A stretch of DNA of 56,662 bases from Myxococcus xanthus (GTDB lineage Bacteria; Myxococcota; Myxococcia; Myxococcales; Myxococcaceae): positions 1-56,662 of the forward strand of contig NZ_FNOH01000024.1 in NCBI RefSeq assembly GCF_900106535.1, written 5' to 3'. Below the pieces are notes generated by a model. It was given only the letters and a program-made list of their open reading frames with translations, did not search any database and was not told the DNA's origin. Position 1 is the stretch's first letter; each line of letters starts with the position of its first letter. Position numbers and translations under genes: made by a program. Below are positions 39,716 through 47,710 of the stretch, piece by piece.

Positions 39716-41872
39716 TCAGACTCCCTCGTCGAGGATGGGAAAGCGGGTGGGCATCGAGCCTCGCGCCCGGGCGATGGCGTTGGTCAGGGCCGCCGCTGCG
39801 CTGGGATAGCCGAGCTCGCCCACGCCGCCCACCCGGTCATCCGAGCGGACCAGGTGCACCTGGATGTCGGACGGGACGTGCTTCATGCGCATCCAGCGAT
39901 AGTCCGCGAAGCTGCCCTCGCGCACGGTGCCCGCGTCGATGTGGATTCCCGCGCTCAGCGTGGTGGACATCGCGTCCACCGCCGCGCCCTGGAGTTGGGC
40001 CTCGATGCCCTTGGGGTTGATGGGCAGGCCGACATCCGCGGCGATGACGATGCGCAGTACCCGAGGCGTCCCTCCGGTGACGTCCACTTCGATGAGGTGG
40101 GCGATGGCGCTGTCCCATTCCTCGAGGACGGCGACACCCTGGGCGACACCGGGTGGCAGGCTTCTGCCCCACTGTCCCTCCGTGGCGACCTTGTCCAGCA
40201 CCGCCTTGAGGCGATTCGAAGTGAGCCGCTCGCGTCGCAGCGCGACGGGGTCCACCTGGAGCTCGCGGGCCAGTTCGTCGACGAAGACCTCGTTGGACAC
40301 GCCCACCTGGCTGGTGAACACCGAGCGGAACGACGCGGTGGGAATCGGAATCGCCACGTCGCGCAGCTCCTGGCTCACCCATCCGAATCCGTATGGGAGC
40401 TTCTGGGAGAGCGCGAAGAAGACCGCACTGGTCACCTCGGGCAGGACCTCGCCGGCCAGCGCGGTGAGGGCGTCACCGAAGCCGTGGGGGAACTCCACGG
40501 TGGGAATGGCGGCGCGGTGATGCCAGCCCAGGACACGCCCGCCCGGGCCCAGGTAGGCGAGGATGCGGTGGTGGCTGGCGGGGCGAAAGTGGCCGTGGCG
40601 CATGTCATCGTCGCGGCTCCACATCAACTTCACCGGTCTGCCGATGGCCCGTGAGACGAGCGCGGCCTCCACCGCGGCCTCGGTGAAGAACCTGCGGCCG
40701 AAGCCGCCACCGGCCCGGGCGATGTGCACCGTCACTCGCCACGGCGTGAGCTCCCAGCCGAGCGCCCGGGCCACCTCGCGCTGCGCGTATTTGGGGTCCT
40801 GCGCCCCCAGCCAGACCTCCGCCTGTCCACCTTGCACGCGGGCCAGGCAGCTCTGCGTCTCCATGGTCGCGTGCGCCAGGTAGGGGAAGTCGAAGCGTCC
40901 CTCAAGCGTCCGTGTGGTGAACAGCGGCGGCAGGGGCCTTGGGCCGATGCCGTCGCGCAGGCGGGTCCGGATGTCCGCGTCCGACAGTGCGCTGGCGGGT
41001 CCGGGCGTCCAGGTGATGCGCAGCGCCGCGCGCGCCGCAAGCGCCTGTCCGAAGGTACGGGCCACCACCGCCACGCCGGTGCCCAGGGGCACCACCGCCA
41101 CCACGCCGGGCATCGCCCGCGCCGAGGCATCGTCGACCGACTGGACGGTGCCGCGCAGCGTTGGGGGCCGGGCCACCACCGTCGGTAGCGCCTCGGGGAT
41201 GTCCAGGTCCAGGGCATAGCGCGTGGCGCCCGTGACGATGTCCCTCGCGTCGATGCGTCCGGTGGGCTGGCCCACCAGCTTGAACCGGCTCACGGGCCTG
41301 GGCTGGCTGGAGACCGCGGGGAGCAGCACGCGAGCGGCGTCCTCCGCCAGCTCACCATAGCCGGCCCGCCGCCCGTCGGGGGCGCTCACCACGCCGTGCG
41401 AGGTGGCGAGGGTGTGGGCCAGGACGCGCCAGCGCAGCGCCGCGGCAGTGACCAGCCGTGCCCGGGCCTCCGCCGCTGCGGCGCGCAGGGGGCCCGTGAG
41501 GAAGCGCATCGTCGACGACAGGCCGGTGAGCTGGATGGCCCAGCGGGGGTCCGCGTCGGCGCTGCGCACGTCGACCTGGTCGAGCGCCATGTCGAGTTCC
41601 TCGGCGACGAGCATGGCCACGGCCGTGGTGATGCCCTGGCCCATCTCCGTGCGAGGCAGGGTGGTGACGACGCGCCCATCGGTCTGGACGGCGAGATAGA
41701 GGCTCATCGCCGTTGTCGCTCCTTCCGGGCGCTCCGCCGCCTCGGCCTCGGGCACGTCGGGCCCCAGCCGGGCGGCAATCATCAACGTGGGAGAGGTCAT
41801 GACCCACGTCAGGAATCGACGGCGGTCCAGCCCCTCGGAAACGGTCGCGTCTGACTTGAGCGTGTCCGCCAT
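39716..41872 (-). CDS. Molybdopterin-binding subunit, isoquinoline-1-oxidoreductase type
   Basis: 718 residues. Start chosen at 41872, a few codons before a Tat-like RRRFLTWVMTSPTLMIAARL, suggesting export with its small subunit. Core motifs: PRTEMGQGITTAVAMLVAEE, a substrate-channel segment ATMETQSCLARVQGGQAEVW, the cofactor loop RAGGGFGRRFFTEAAVEAAL, SFRSVFTSQVGVSNEVFVDE and the catalytic glutamate region GGVGELGYPSAAAALTNAIA near the C-terminus. Family members hydroxylate N-heterocycles or oxidise aldehydes, using molybdopterin-cytosine-dinucleotide. No maturation genes (XdhC type) are adjacent. A 39-nt longer frame is open upstream. Confidence 0.92.
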   Translation of the reverse strand: MADTLKSDATVSEGLDRRRFLTWVMTSPTLMIAARLGPDVPEAEAAERPEGATTAMSLYLAVQTDGRVVTTLPRTEMGQGITTAVAMLVAEELDMALDQVDVRSADADPRWAIQLTGLSSTMRFLTGPLRAAAAEARARLVTAAALRWRVLAHTLATSHGVVSAPDGRRAGYGELAEDAARVLLPAVSSQPRPVSRFKLVGQPTGRIDARDIVTGATRYALDLDIPEALPTVVARPPTLRGTVQSVDDASARAMPGVVAVVPLGTGVAVVARTFGQALAARAALRITWTPGPASALSDADIRTRLRDGIGPRPLPPLFTTRTLEGRFDFPYLAHATMETQSCLARVQGGQAEVWLGAQDPKYAQREVARALGWELTPWRVTVHIARAGGGFGRRFFTEAAVEAALVSRAIGRPVKLMWSRDDDMRHGHFRPASHHRILAYLGPGGRVLGWHHRAAIPTVEFPHGFGDALTALAGEVLPEVTSAVFFALSQKLPYGFGWVSQELRDVAIPIPTASFRSVFTSQVGVSNEVFVDELARELQVDPVALRRERLTSNRLKAVLDKVATEGQWGRSLPPGVAQGVAVLEEWDSAIAHLIEVDVTGGTPRVLRIVIAADVGLPINPKGIEAQLQGAAVDAMSTTLSAGIHIDAGTVREGSFADYRWMRMKHVPSDIQVHLVRSDDRVGGVGELGYPSAAAALTNAIARARGSMPTRFPILDEGV

Positions 41873-42016
41873 GGGGCAAAGGTTCTCACACTCTCTGCGC
41901 GGGTCCAACAACGCGAAGCCGTGCGTTCACCCGTCCAACACGCGTGCCGTTCATCTGAGGACTGTGCTGCCTCGCCCCCTTTGTCAGGGAAGTTGTCGCC
42001 TCGGCCGAGTGTGCCT

Positions 42017-42093
42017 CGCTCACTGGCATTGACACTCTGCCCGGCGAGGCCTTGAGGCACCCGTGACGCAGCGGCCGAATTGGGGGGAGGCAC
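42017..42093 (+). repeat. Dispersed repeat, copy c
   Basis: CGCTCACTGGCATTGACAC at the left, CACCCGTGACGCAGCGGCCG in the middle and AATTGGGGGGAGGCAC at the right. It ends 62 nt before the next start codon. With inverted copy d at 42666 it flanks the 141-residue gene between them. Confidence 0.65.
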
Positions 42094-42155
42094 AGGAGGC
42101 AAAGCCCTGGCGCGACAGATTCTGGGGACGGCAGAATGCGGCAATGGAACGGCGA

Positions 42156-42581
42156 ATGACCTGTTTCTCGCTGCGCGAGCTCATCGTTGAAGCCCGACTT
42201 GGCGGTGCCGCCGTCGGCATGGGCCGCGACGACGTACGCCGGCGGTTGGGAGCGCCGGACGAGTGGGGAGTCGAGGAGACCGTCGAGCGCGCGTCGATCT
42301 GGCGCTATGGGAACTTCGAGCTGCACTTCGGCGAGGATGGTCGCTGCTGGATGATCTTTAACGACTCCGCGCAGGCCGGCCTCAACGCCGGACCTGGACG
42401 CACGCTCGAACTGTGGCTCTTCGCCGATGGTCCCGATGACTCCGTTGTGTCGGATCGCCTGCGCGCCGATGGCTTGAGCCTCGACGAAGGCATCGAATGT
42501 GACATGCGCCGTCTGCGTGTCGGTGCCGCAAAGCTATTTTTCGAACACAGTCGTCTCGCAGTCCTCAAGGTGATGGGGTAG
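42156..42581 (+). CDS. Hypothetical protein flanked by inverted repeats
   Basis: 141 residues (MTCFSLRELIVEARLGGAAV) of a small soluble alpha/beta protein. An N-terminal VGMGRDDVRRRLGAPDEWGV segment resembles the SmpA/OmlA-like loop ('G.t..dV...lG.P'), followed by WRYGNFELHFGEDGRCWMIF, a pattern common in immunity or SMI1-like proteins of polymorphic-toxin loci. I do not assign a function. The ATG at 42156 has GGAACGGCG upstream; an ATG at 42144 is the alternative. It is the only gene between convergent-facing copies of the dispersed repeat. Confidence 0.65.
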   Translation: MTCFSLRELIVEARLGGAAVGMGRDDVRRRLGAPDEWGVEETVERASIWRYGNFELHFGEDGRCWMIFNDSAQAGLNAGPGRTLELWLFADGPDDSVVSDRLRADGLSLDEGIECDMRRLRVGAAKLFFEHSRLAVLKVMG

Positions 42582-42665
42582 CCGCTCACCGCTCGAGCGA
42601 TACGTCCACCGACGCCGTCACGTTTCGCTCGCAGACACGCACGCGCAGCGTGAGCGCGGGGGGGG

Positions 42666-42726
42666 GCCTACCCAAAAATCGGTCGCTGCGTCACGGGTGC
42701 GTCAAAACGTGCGCCATGACTGAGCG
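42666..42726 (-). repeat. Dispersed repeat, inverted copy d
   Basis: Read on the minus strand: CGCTCAGTCATGGCGCACG, GACGCACCCGTGACGCAGCG, then ACCGATTTTTGGGTAGGC. Its core is nearly identical to copy a but in opposite orientation, with the tail facing the gene at 42156-42581. Confidence 0.65.
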
Positions 42727-42844
42727 CAACGGGGCCAACGGACCGTCGGGCCCTCTCTCATTCATGAAGGGGGCGGAACTACGCTCTGCTCAGTGCCCTC
42801 TGCGCCCGTCGTGAATGAAGGGGCTGGAGAAGCACGTAAGCGAA

Positions 42845-43369
42845 TCATAATTCGAACATGACCGTTACGTTGCCCGAGCCCAGTGTCGCGGCCAGTTCTG
42901 AGGCGTTCTCCACCTTGCCGATTCGCGTGTAGGTGTAGGACGTGGAGAACGTCTTGTAGAAGAGCACCAAGGTGTTGGACCCGTACAACATCACATCGCC
43001 CACCTGGATTGTCCCTGGGTTCGATGCATTGACAGGTAGGTCGCTTGGGAGGCGGTAGTATTTCTCGTTTGCGTTCAGGTCGGCCATGTTTGCCGTGGTC
43101 GGCAACATTGCCTTGAAGGCCGTCGCTGTTTCACTGTTGTGGAGTTTGACGGTAAAGGGTTTGGGACCAATTGTGATGCGCATGTCGGTAGACGCCGGGT
43201 TTGGAGTGGTGCCCGCATCGTCGCCACCTTCGCCGCCTTCCATAGGTGGTATTGATGGGTTCAAAACATCAGGTTGCGGTGATGGCTGGTTCGTGCAGGC
43301 ACATCCAGCGAGTAGGCAGAAGAAGGCAAGACTGAATTTTCGCATCGTCGGTAAGTATGCACGCAACAT
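42845..43369 (-). CDS. Lipoprotein with cyclophilin-like fold domain
   Basis: 174 residues. The N-terminus (LPTMRKFSLAFFCLLAGC) is a lipoprotein signal with Cys about 23, followed by a disordered Pro/Gly/Asp linker. The mature 110 residues (MRITIGPKPFTVKLHNSETA, TAFKAMLPTTANMADLNANE, KYYRLPSDLPVNASNPGTIQ, VGDVMLYGSNTLVLFYKTF) match the bacterial cyclophilin-like fold domain, whose members lack proven isomerase activity. The start at 43369 is supported by GGGAG 7 nt upstream; an internal ATG at 43345 also fits. Codons here are slightly less G+C-rich than neighbours. Confidence 0.8.
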   Translation of the reverse strand: MLRAYLPTMRKFSLAFFCLLAGCACTNQPSPQPDVLNPSIPPMEGGEGGDDAGTTPNPASTDMRITIGPKPFTVKLHNSETATAFKAMLPTTANMADLNANEKYYRLPSDLPVNASNPGTIQVGDVMLYGSNTLVLFYKTFSTSYTYTRIGKVENASELAATLGSGNVTVMFEL

Positions 43370-43611
43370 GCGGGGCTCCCTGGCTTAAAGAAGGGCATGG
43401 CCCATTCGGCGAGATTGGACAATCGAGGAGAGTTCCTGCCTCATCCGGCGCCGCGTGAACTGCTCTGCAGCCCCAATGACGCGACGTCGTCAGATATTTC
43501 GAATCCAGTTGCAGAGCCAAATGTCCTCACCGTCGAGGACTTGGCCGCTCATCAGGATGACGCGCTGGACCGGCGCACGCTACCCCTCCTCGCGTGGCGC
43601 ATCGCCCAGGC

Positions 43612-44379
43612 TCAGCGCGCCGTGTATCCACCGTCGACCGGAAGTGCCACGCCAGTAACGAAACTTGCGCCTGGGCTGCAAAGCCAGAGCACCGAGGCAG
43701 CAATCTCCTCAGCCTCTCCCAGGCGCCCGATGGGCTGATTCGCAATCGCCCCGGCGAGATCAAGTTCCCCCTTGGCGAGCATGTCCGTGACCATGGGCGT
43801 AGAAATGGTTCCTGGACAGATGGCATTGATGCGGATGCCACGAGGTGCGTACTCCAACGCAGCGCTTCTCGTCAGGCCGATGACTCCGTGCTTCGACGCG
43901 TGATAGGCCGCTCGACCAGGCAGGCCGACGAGACCACCGAGCGACGAGCAGTTCACGATGGCGCCGCTGCCTTGCTGACGCATCTGCTTGAGTTCATGCT
44001 TCATGCAAGCCCAGACCCCCCGAAGGTTGATTCCGTTGACCCTGTCGAACAGGTCAGAAGGCTCATCCGCCGCATCGGTGGGCGGTGCCTGAATGCCGGC
44101 GTTGTTGAAGGCCATGTCCAACCGGCCATAGGCCTCAACTGCTCGCCGGACCAGCGCGGCGACCTGGGCTTCGTCGGACACGTCGCAGGTGACACCGAGC
44201 GCGGAATGTCCGGCCGATGTCAGGGCGTCGACAGCCGACGTGAGCGCTGCCGTATTGACATCTGCAAGTACCACGGAGGCGCCGGCTGCGGCGAAGGCCT
44301 TCGCGGTGGCGAGGCCCATGCCAGAGCTAGCGCCGGTGACGAGCGCTACCTGTCCTTTGAAGTCGTATGTAGGGTTCAT
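43612..44379 (-). CDS. Short-chain dehydrogenase/reductase
   Basis: 255 residues, classical SDR: nucleotide loop VALVTGASSGMGLATAKAFA, ADVNTAA (Asp after beta2, so NAD preferred), NNAGIQAPP, catalytic Ser in IVNCSSLGGLVGLPGRAAYH with YHASK, and PGTISTPM. The C-terminus (VTGVALPVDGGYTAR) is typical. Substrate unknown. AGAGGAACC precedes the ATG. It lies 10 bp downstream of the dead alcohol dehydrogenase end and on the same strand as the aldo-keto reductase further upstream, so these were probably one oxidoreductase cluster. Confidence 0.93.
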   Translation of the reverse strand: MNPTYDFKGQVALVTGASSGMGLATAKAFAAAGASVVLADVNTAALTSAVDALTSAGHSALGVTCDVSDEAQVAALVRRAVEAYGRLDMAFNNAGIQAPPTDAADEPSDLFDRVNGINLRGVWACMKHELKQMRQQGSGAIVNCSSLGGLVGLPGRAAYHASKHGVIGLTRSAALEYAPRGIRINAICPGTISTPMVTDMLAKGELDLAGAIANQPIGRLGEAEEIAASVLWLCSPGASFVTGVALPVDGGYTAR

Positions 44380-44389
44380 GTCGGTTCCT

Positions 44390-44600
44390 CTAGTTCTGCT
44401 TCTTGATATCGATGACGAAACGCTAGCGGGCCTTCTTCCCGACGGCCTTGGGCCACGCTTCGTTGATTCCCGTCATGGGGGACTCAATTCCGGGCTTGAT
44501 GTTGTTGAGTTCGCAGAAGTCGATCATGTCCTGTGCCCCGCGAATCCGGCGACTTGCGCTCCTCTTGCCGTTGTCGTTCAGGTGGGCCCTCATGCCGCCC
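44390..44600 (-). pseudogene. 3' remnant of zinc alcohol dehydrogenase with TAG stop
   Basis: The frame reads RIRGAQDMIDFCELNNIKPG, IESPMTGINEAWPKAVGKKAR, then TAG, then RFVIDIKKQN and TAG. Family members (YahK/AdhA type) end '..INEA...v..g.vRYRFVID', so the TAG sits where the Tyr codon should be: one base change turned TAC to TAG. The 5' two thirds are missing. Confidence 0.6.
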
Positions 44601-44645
44601 GGCGTGGAGCTGTGCCCGGCTGTGCCCATCCGATTCCGATGGATT

Positions 44646-45809
44646 TCAGTCCTTGCCGATCTGGTCCATCTGCTTCGCGTCCATACGGCCGCCATGCACG
44701 GTGATATTGGCGAAGGCCGCTTCGATTTCTCGCAGGTCTTCCGGCGTGAGGTTGACGTTGAGCGAGCTCAGGTTCTCGCGCGAGTGATCGAGATTTGTTG
44801 TCCCGGGGATGGGGACGATCCAAGGCTTCTGTGCTGCCAGCCAGGCCAGGGCAATCTGCGCGCGCGTGGCGCCCTTCTTCTCGCCGAAGGCCTTCAGGAA
44901 GTCGAGGATGGACTGGTTGGCCTGCATGACCTCCCGACTGAAGCGGGGGAAGGTCTTGCGCAGGTCCGTCTTCGCATCGAACCTGGCCTGTGCATCCAGG
45001 GGCAGCTTGCCGGGAAGGAAGCCTTGACCGAGCGGTCCCCACGGCACGAAGCCGATGCCCAGCTCCTCGCACGCTTGCAGAACGCCGTTGTCCTCCACGC
45101 TGCGTTCCATGAGCGAGTACTCGGTCTGGATCGCAGCCAAGGGCTGCACGGCGTGAGCACGGCGGATGGTGCGTGCGCTCGGCTCGGACAGGCCGAAGTG
45201 CAGCACCTTGCCCTGCTGGATCAGGTCCTTGACGGTGCCAGCCACATCCTCGATGGGGACGGTCAGATCGACGCGGTGCTGGTAGTAGAGGTCGATGCGG
45301 TCCGTCTTCAGGCGCTTGAGCGATTCCTCGACCACGCGGCGGATGCGTTCGGGGCGGCTGTCCAACCCGTTCGTGCCGTCGATTTTGAAGCCGAACTTGG
45401 TGGCGATGACCACGTGGTTGCGCACTGGCCCCAGTGCTTCGGCGACGAGTTCCTCGTTCACGTAGGGGCCGTAAACCTCGGCGGTATCGAAGAAGCGAAT
45501 GCCGCGGTCATAGGCGTCGCGAATCACACGGATGCTCTGGGGACGGTCCACGCCCGGACCGTAGTGGCCAGGGCTGTTGCTCATGCATCCGAAGCCAAGC
45601 TCCGACACCACCAGGTGGCCCAGCTTGCGGGACCTCAGGGTGTAGGCCTGGTTGGCGGATTGGGCCGAGCTGGCGGGTGCGCTTGTCGTGCTCGCGCGCA
45701 TCCCCCCATGCGCCGACGCGCACGCTGCAAGCGGGGCGGCGGCCAAACCAAGCAGCAATCTTCTTCTCTCGAGTGAATGTGACTCACCACGTTGATCTGA
45801 GTCGCTCAT
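44646..45809 (-). CDS. Exported aldo/keto reductase (Tat-lipoprotein type)
   Basis: 387 residues. The N-terminus LERRRLLLGLAAAPLAACAS combines a twin-arginine motif with a lipobox, so the folded enzyme is probably exported and lipidated. The AKR barrel follows: LGFGCMSNSPGHYGPGVDRP, RFFDTAEVYGPYVNEELVAE (catalytic Asp and Tyr), HVVIATKFGFKIDGTNGLDS (catalytic Lys), IDLYYQHRVDLTVPIEDVAG (catalytic His), GLSEPSARTIRRAHAVQPLA and IPIPGTTNLDHSRENL (NADPH site). Such reductases act on quinones, aldehydes or sugars. GGAGAGCACG precedes the ATG. Confidence 0.92.
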   Translation of the reverse strand: MSDSDQRGESHSLERRRLLLGLAAAPLAACASAHGGMRASTTSAPASSAQSANQAYTLRSRKLGHLVVSELGFGCMSNSPGHYGPGVDRPQSIRVIRDAYDRGIRFFDTAEVYGPYVNEELVAEALGPVRNHVVIATKFGFKIDGTNGLDSRPERIRRVVEESLKRLKTDRIDLYYQHRVDLTVPIEDVAGTVKDLIQQGKVLHFGLSEPSARTIRRAHAVQPLAAIQTEYSLMERSVEDNGVLQACEELGIGFVPWGPLGQGFLPGKLPLDAQARFDAKTDLRKTFPRFSREVMQANQSILDFLKAFGEKKGATRAQIALAWLAAQKPWIVPIPGTTNLDHSRENLSSLNVNLTPEDLREIEAAFANITVHGGRMDAKQMDQIGKD

Positions 45810-46636
45810 CGTGCTCTCCGTTCTGACGTTTGGTTCTTCCCTCGGTTGAATGGCCCAGCTATCGCGCGCGGCGCTGATGCTGCGCTCCCGAGCGCTGCAG
45901 AAGGAGTATGCACACGCCCTCGTTGTTCAAATAGTCGCCGCCTATTACATGGCCCGGTAAGCGCTGCTTGACAGCGGCCGACCTTGTGCACGGAGAGGCT
46001 CGTTCAAGCCCCGGTCTTCGCGAACAGAATCTGAAGGTGCCGAGCGGGACGATGTCGAACTCGTGAGCCCTGTCCTGACGAGCGGGAGTTCGGCGGGCAC
46101 ACCCTCCGCGGCATCGACGGCTTCTCCGTGCTCGAAGACCAGGGGCGGAGTGTTCCACCGCGCGAACAGTTCATGGGTCGCCATCGCCACACCAGTATTC
46201 GCTCGGTCTCTCCGCCAAACCAGTCACCGGCTGCTGTATGGGCCAGGAAGCAGTGCTGGACAATCCTCAGTCCGTTGCCAATTCGTCTGGTGTCGAGCAG
46301 CCGTTCGTCAGCTGGTGCCTTCTTGAAAGGACCACTGGGTAGCGGACTGTGGGCGGGCTGCTCGGACGGCGTTGGGGCCGGCATCGCACCAGCCGTAGCG
46401 GCAATGTGGCGCTCGCACCGGCGCGGCTCTCCATTGCCCTCGCTTCTGCCAAATGCGGGAGCCTCTTCGCTCGCAACGCGACATGGGAGGGATGACTCCA
46501 GTATCGGCTGACTGGGAGTGGGGCTCAGCCGTCAGCCGGGCATCGAGGTCGCGTCGGTCTTTGAAGACTCAATGGCGAACGATGGCGTGTTGAGAGAGGT
46601 TGCGGTGTGCGCGGTTGCCCGACGCCGGGAGCCGCC
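45810..46636 (-). pseudogene. Decayed coding region upstream of AKR
   Basis: Minus-strand frames between about 45990 and 46360 hold protein-like sequence: NGLRIVQHCFLAHTAAGDWF, GETERILVWRW, then in another frame MATHELFARWNTPPLVFEHG, EAVDAAEGVPAELPLVRTG, and FDIVPLGTFRFCSRRPG in a third. The order is consistent with a single former gene carrying two frameshifts. The family is not recognised. From 46390 to 46636 I see nothing. Confidence 0.35.
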
Positions 46637-47581
46637 TCAAGGCCCGAGTTGTTTCGTGGCCACTGGCGGCTTGCGTGTCAGCTCACGGACCGTTTCGACG
46701 AAGAGACGAAGTGGAGCTGAGCTCTGCGCGCGGCTGGGATAGTAGAGGAAGAAGCCAGGAACGGTTGCGGCGTACGGCTCGAGCACGCGCTGCAGACTTC
46801 CCTTTCGAAGCTGCTCGCCGACCAAAGGCTCCATCACATACGCGAGGCCCAGCCCTTGCTCCGCCCATCGTATGCAAATCAGACCGTCGTTGACGACAAG
46901 GCTTCCACGGACGGGCACCCGCCACGTCCGGCGACCGCGTTCGAATTCCCAGGCGTAGAGCGAACCCGTGGTGGACGAGCGAAAGGTCAAGCACTCATGT
47001 TCGAGGAGATCTTCTGGGCGCCCTGGAGTCCCGTGCCTACCTAGGTAGGTGGGTGAGCCGACGACGATGAATCGAAAGGCATCGGTGAGACGAACACTCA
47101 CCATGTCGCGCTCAACATACTCGCTCAGGCGAACGCCCGCATCGAACCCCTCGCCGACGAGGTCCACCATCCGGTCCTCGAAGACGAGGTCGACCTCGAT
47201 ACGAGGATGACGTTCCCGGAACTTCGGCAAGACGGGCTCAATCACGAAATGAAAGGCGGCGCGGGGGACTGTCAACCGTACGCGGCCCACCACCTCACCT
47301 GGTTTTGCAGAGGCCTGCGTGAGCGCTGCTTGAACCTGTGTGACGGCTGGGCCTGCGGACTCCACGAGGCGCCTCCCTGCCTCTGTGAGGGATACGCTGC
47401 GCGTCGTGCGTGCGACGAGGGGCACTCGAAGCTTCCCTTCGAGCAAGCGCACGCTCTGGCTTACTGCGGAGCGCGAGATACCCAGGTCGCGAGCTGCGGC
47501 GCTGAAGCTCCGCGTGCGCGCCACAGCGAGGAACGTTTGGAGGTGAGGGAATAGGGAAGTATTCACGATTAGGACTTGCAT
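46637..47581 (-). CDS. LysR family transcriptional regulator
   Basis: 314 residues. HTH: LQTFLAVARTRSFSAAARDL, GISRSAVSQSVRLLEGKLRV, PLVARTTRSVSLTEAGRRLV. The effector domain begins GRVRLTVPRAAFHFVIEPVL and includes VDLVFEDRMVDLVGEGFDAG with VRLSEYVERDMVSVRL, the CrgA/DmlR-like subgroup that regulates adjacent oxidoreductases. It is divergent from a zinc alcohol dehydrogenase; the 129-bp gap contains a perfect inverted repeat 23-47 bp upstream of its ATG. Both genes are likely controlled from there. Confidence 0.92.
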   Translation of the reverse strand: MQVLIVNTSLFPHLQTFLAVARTRSFSAAARDLGISRSAVSQSVRLLEGKLRVPLVARTTRSVSLTEAGRRLVESAGPAVTQVQAALTQASAKPGEVVGRVRLTVPRAAFHFVIEPVLPKFRERHPRIEVDLVFEDRMVDLVGEGFDAGVRLSEYVERDMVSVRLTDAFRFIVVGSPTYLGRHGTPGRPEDLLEHECLTFRSSTTGSLYAWEFERGRRTWRVPVRGSLVVNDGLICIRWAEQGLGLAYVMEPLVGEQLRKGSLQRVLEPYAATVPGFFLYYPSRAQSSAPLRLFVETVRELTRKPPVATKQLGP

Positions 47582-47603
47582 GTTACGTTTCCAGCCGAGT
47601 GGC

Positions 47604-47628
47604 GGCTGTCAAGTGCAGCTTGACAGCC
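47604..47628. promoter_or_regulatory. LysR-type operator, perfect inverted repeat
   Basis: GGCTGTCAAG (47604-47613), spacer TGCAG, CTTGACAGCC (47619-47628): 10/10 matching arms in the 129-bp region between the divergent LysR and alcohol dehydrogenase genes. The inner core TCAAGTGCAGCTTGA has the dyad form of LysR sites, though with T-N13-A spacing. Confidence 0.65.
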
Positions 47629-47710
47629 CATCCTCAACCAGCATCTTCACGGGGCGAGCGCGGGTACGCATGTTCCATCCGTAATCCACTCCGAGATGAA
47701 AGGAGCTGCT

